Positions 61,732 through 64,000 of a DNA stretch of 64,000 nucleotides are shown here, piece after piece. This stretch comes from Sulfuricystis sp030824115. Its GTDB lineage: Bacteria; Pseudomonadota; Gammaproteobacteria; Burkholderiales; Rhodocyclaceae. The notes beneath the pieces were generated by a model, which did no database searches, was not told the origin of the DNA, and worked only from the letters and a program-made list of their open reading frames with translations. The number at the start of each line of letters is the position of its first letter. The stretch's first letter is position 1. The stretch covers positions 1,116,001-1,180,000 of the forward strand of contig OW818671.1 in assembly GCA_942493065.1 (NCBI GenBank). The letters run 5' to 3'. The translations under genes were made by a program, and so were the position numbers.

Positions 61732-62280
61732 ATGTTCCGTCCCAAACTTACTCGGGTGCTTGCCGCCCTGCGCGATCCCAAGCGCTGGCGCAAGTGGCTG
61801 CTGGAAGCCATGATCCTCATCGCCATCGTCGGCGCGGTGACGGTATGGCAAAACCGTGGCTTGCCCGAAGGTATGGCGCCGCCGCTGACGGGGGTGCGCA
61901 CGGATGGTTCGATGGTAAATGTCGGCGCTGACAGGACGGCATCAGCACAGTTGGTCGTGTTCTGGGCCACCTGGTGTCCGGTGTGTCGTGCCGAGGAGGG
62001 CAATATTTCCTCGGTGGCGAAAGATTGGCCGGTGATTTCGGTGGCGATGCAGTCGGGCGAGATGGCCGAAGTGGCGAAATACCTCAAGGAGCGTGAAATC
62101 ACGCTGCCGGCGCTGGTCGATGCCGATGGCGAGATGGCAGCCGACTGGCGTGTGCGTGGTGTGCCGGCGCACTTCATTCTCGATCCGGCCGGCAATATCC
62201 GCTTCCGGGTGGTTGGCTATGCCACCACGCTGGGCTTGCGGCTGCGCCTGTGGTGGGCGCAGCAGTTCCCGCTGGCTTGA
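61732..62280 (+). CDS. Membrane-anchored TlpA/ScsD-like thioredoxin
   Basis: 182 residues. A single N-terminal helix (LLEAMILIAIVGAVTVWQN) anchors a periplasmic thioredoxin domain with WATWCPVCRAEEG near residue 80 and the cis-Pro loop RGVPAHFILD near 142. CPVC and the absence of a maturation neighbour leave cytochrome c assembly or general disulphide reduction open. A 24-mer copy encodes NVGADRTA near residues 63-70, in the link between anchor and domain. Confidence 0.9.
   Translation: MFRPKLTRVLAALRDPKRWRKWLLEAMILIAIVGAVTVWQNRGLPEGMAPPLTGVRTDGSMVNVGADRTASAQLVVFWATWCPVCRAEEGNISSVAKDWPVISVAMQSGEMAEVAKYLKEREITLPALVDADGEMAADWRVRGVPAHFILDPAGNIRFRVVGYATTLGLRLRLWWAQQFPLA
61917..61940 (+). repeat. 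Dispersed 24-mer, copy 17 (in tlpA-like gene)
   Basis: AAAT, GTCGGCGCTG, ACAG, GACGGC; all fixed positions match. It is read as NVGADRTA just before the thioredoxin core. Confidence 0.85.
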
Positions 62281-62281
62281 G

Positions 62282-62298
62282 CTTATCTATTCGATAAG
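62282..62298. promoter_or_regulatory. Palindrome upstream of fbp
   Basis: CTTATC, five bases, GATAAG: a perfect six-base dyad in the 88-base leader of fbp, directly after the tlpA-like stop. It could be an operator, for example for a LysR protein. It is too short and unflanked by T for a terminator. Confidence 0.4.
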
Positions 62299-62330
62299 AA
62301 ATCGTGTCTGTTGCTGATGCTGCAATGCGA

Positions 62331-62354
62331 CTAAATTAGCGTTTTCGAATTTAG
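62331..62354 (+). promoter_or_regulatory. Stem-loop next to the fbp ribosome site
   Basis: CTAAATT, ten bases, AATTTAG: a seven-base AT-rich inverted repeat ending two bases before the GAGGAG ribosome site of fbp. As RNA it could form a weak hairpin beside the initiation region; as DNA it may be an operator. Function is inferred. Confidence 0.4.
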
Positions 62355-62368
62355 CCGAGGAGATTGCC

Positions 62369-63385
62369 ATGCAGGACGGCCGCACCACCCTGACCCAGTT
62401 CATCATCGAAGAGCAGTCCCACGTGAGCGGCGCGACCGGCGATTTCACCGGTCTGCTCAACGACATCGGCACCGCCTGCAAGGTCATCAGCAATGCCGTT
62501 TCAAAAGGCGCGCTGATTGGCGTGCTCGGCAGTGCCGGCGAAGAAAACATCCAGGGCGAAGTGCAGAAGAAACTCGACATCACCTCCAACGACGTGATGA
62601 TCAAGTCGAACGAATGGGCCGGCCATCTCGCCGGCATGGCCTCGGAGGAGATGGACGACATCTACCCGATTCCGGCCGGCAAGAAGCGCGGCAAATACCT
62701 GCTGGTGTTCGATCCGCTCGACGGCTCCTCGAACATCGACGTGAACATCACCGTCGGCACCATCTTCTCGATCCTGCGCACCTCCAAGCCTGGCGAGGAT
62801 GCGACGTTGGAAGACTTCCTCCAGCCTGGCACGCAACAGGTCTGCTCCGGCTTCGCGCTGTATGGTCCGTCGACGCTCTTGATCATCACCACCGGTCACG
62901 GCGTCAATGGTTTCACCCTCGACCGCGAGGTCGGCGAGTTCATCCTTACCCACCCGAACATGAAGATTCCCGCCGATACTCAGGAGTTCGCCATCAATGC
63001 CTCCAACGAGCGTTTCTGGGAATGGCCCGTCAAGCGCTATGTCGACGAGTGCATGGCCGGCAAGACCGGCCCGCGTGGTAAGGACTTCAACATGCGATGG
63101 ATCGCCTCGATGGTTGCCGAGGCCTATCGCATCCTCACGCGCGGCGGCGTGTTCATGTATCCGAAGGACACCAAGGATGCGACCAAGCCCGGCCGCCTGC
63201 GTCTGCTCTACGAAGCCAATCCGGTCGGTTTCATCATCGAGCAAGCCGGTGGCGTGTGCACCACCGGCTTGCAGCGCATGCTCGACGTGCAGCCGACCTC
63301 ACTGCATCAACGCGTGCCGCTGATCTTTGGTTCGAAAAACGAGGTGGAACGCATCGAGCAGTACCACCGCGAACTGGCGAAGTAA
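62369..63385 (+). CDS. fbp: Fructose-1,6-bisphosphatase class I
   Basis: 338 residues. It hydrolyses fructose-1,6-bisphosphate in gluconeogenesis or the Calvin cycle. Metal and substrate motifs: GSAGEENIQGE near 53, VFDPLDGSSNIDVNITVGT near 112-130, ERFWEWPVKRY, and the C-terminal YEANPVGFIIEQAGG. The E. coli-type AMP site is not easily judged by eye. GAGGAGATTGCC precedes the ATG. No cbb genes are in the window. Confidence 0.97.
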   Translation: MQDGRTTLTQFIIEEQSHVSGATGDFTGLLNDIGTACKVISNAVSKGALIGVLGSAGEENIQGEVQKKLDITSNDVMIKSNEWAGHLAGMASEEMDDIYPIPAGKKRGKYLLVFDPLDGSSNIDVNITVGTIFSILRTSKPGEDATLEDFLQPGTQQVCSGFALYGPSTLLIITTGHGVNGFTLDREVGEFILTHPNMKIPADTQEFAINASNERFWEWPVKRYVDECMAGKTGPRGKDFNMRWIASMVAEAYRILTRGGVFMYPKDTKDATKPGRLRLLYEANPVGFIIEQAGGVCTTGLQRMLDVQPTSLHQRVPLIFGSKNEVERIEQYHRELAK

Positions 63386-63388
63386 GGA

Positions 63389-64000
63389 TCAGGACAGGCC
63401 GCGCCGGTACTGCACCGCTTCGGCGATGTGCGGGCCGCGGATGATCTCTTCGCCGGCCAGATCGGCGATGGTGCGCGCCACTTTCAGGATGCGGTGATAG
63501 CCGCGGGCGGAAAGATCAAGCCGTGCCATCGCCTGCTTGAGCAAGGCCGCGCCGGCACAATCTGGCAGACAGTGCAGATCGATTTCGTCCGGCGTGAGTA
63601 GGGCGTTGGCTTTTTGCTGGCGTGCCAGTTGCCGCTCACGGGCGGTGATCACGCGCTGCTGCACAACGGCTGAGCGCTCGCCGTCGCTGCGTGTCGAGAG
63701 TTCTGACTCACTCACGGCGGGTACCTCGACCATCAAATCGATGCGGTCGAGCAGTGGCCCCGACAACTTGCCGCGATAGCGCGCCACCTGTTCGGGCGTA
63801 CAGCGGCAGCGCGTTTCACCAAGAAAACCGCAGGGGCACGGGTTCATTGCCGCCACCAACTGAAAGCGGGCTGGAAACTCCGCCCGCCGCGCCGCACGGG
63901 CGACGCGGATGTGGCCGGTTTCCAATGGTTCGCGCAGGGCTTCGAGCACGCGTCGTTCAAATTCGGACTGGGAAATTCCAATATTCCTACGATGTTCCAG
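63389..64000 (-). CDS. comM: ComM/YifB Mg-chelatase-like AAA+ protein, C-terminal part
   Basis: Reading from the right edge, recognisable family sequence begins at about 63964 with EFERRVLEALREPLETG. The downstream PARFQLVAAMNPCPCG, CRCTPEQVARYRGKLSGPLLDR, SARGYHRILKVARTIADL and EAVQYRRG are typical. ComM is a branch-migration helicase for natural transformation. The 36 bases at 63965-64000 remain in an open frame but read NIGISQS where relatives have GVLFLDELP, so the gene is interrupted, rearranged or misassembled there. 5' end outside the window. Confidence 0.85.
   Translation of the reverse strand: MEHRRNIGISQSEFERRVLEALREPLETGHIRVARAARRAEFPARFQLVAAMNPCPCGFLGETRCRCTPEQVARYRGKLSGPLLDRIDLMVEVPAVSESELSTRSDGERSAVVQQRVITARERQLARQQKANALLTPDEIDLHCLPDCAGAALLKQAMARLDLSARGYHRILKVARTIADLAGEEIIRGPHIAEAVQYRRGLS

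Overview
The window is a continuous stretch of a GC-rich betaproteobacterial chromosome. It is gene-dense, with no gene-free gap over 200 bases, and reads as core genome. A lineage near the Rhodocyclales is my best guess. The grounds are protein style and gene neighbourhoods: gatA-gatB, pyrE beside exoA, a BPSS1780-family protein beside nadD, thiD-thiE-hemL, pilG-pilH-pilI-pilJ-chpA, and yqgE-ruvX-pyrR-pyrB-pyrC'. No rRNA, tRNA, CRISPR array or complete insertion sequence was seen.

Layout. 1-6.8 kb: GatCAB amidotransferase genes split by a small lipoprotein, then pyrE, exoA and a small DUF883/YqjE/YqjK membrane-stress operon. 6.7-10.6 kb: a succinate-semialdehyde-type dehydrogenase, an NlpC/P60 lipoprotein, small envelope proteins and an exported dienelactone hydrolase-like enzyme. 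10.6-17.7 kb: a two-partner secretion locus (TpsB, a 1553-residue TpsA, a FecR-domain protein). 17.8-26.1 kb: housekeeping genes (rng, maf, rlmH, rsfS, nadD, LOG family, polA). 26.1-32.7 kb: an overlapping operon of a GGDEF-EAL protein, a Gdx-type SMR exporter and a MacAB-like ABC efflux system. 32.7-35.5 kb: thiD-thiE-hemL. 35.7-43.9 kb: the Pil-Chp chemosensory operon for type IV pili. 43.9-50.3 kb: photolyase and the yqgE-ruvX-pyr cluster. 50.3-57.2 kb: metH and small redox or stress genes. 57.3-63.4 kb: a DMT transporter, a double-receiver regulator, a LysR/ygiD divergent pair, small redox genes and fbp. At the right edge is the C-terminal part of comM/yifB, whose upstream sequence stops resembling the family.

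The most striking signal is a dispersed 24-base element, AAAWGTCGGCGCTG, then four variable bases, then GACGGC. There are 18 copies on both strands, about one per 3.6 kb. Thirteen copies match all 20 fixed positions. Fourteen lie inside genes, always preserving the frame (24 bases is eight codons, and the consensus has no stop in any of six frames), and many encode domain linkers or surface loops. Four lie between genes, three of these fused to a stop codon. I know of no name for this element. Candidate roles are a DNA-uptake signal, a protein-binding site, or a tiny proliferating in-frame repeat.

Functional themes. Type IV pilus control (Pil-Chp), c-di-GMP turnover, TPS exoprotein secretion and the transformation-linked gene comM point to a surface-associated, possibly transformable bacterium. 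Most genes sit in tight transcription units with ATGA-type overlaps.
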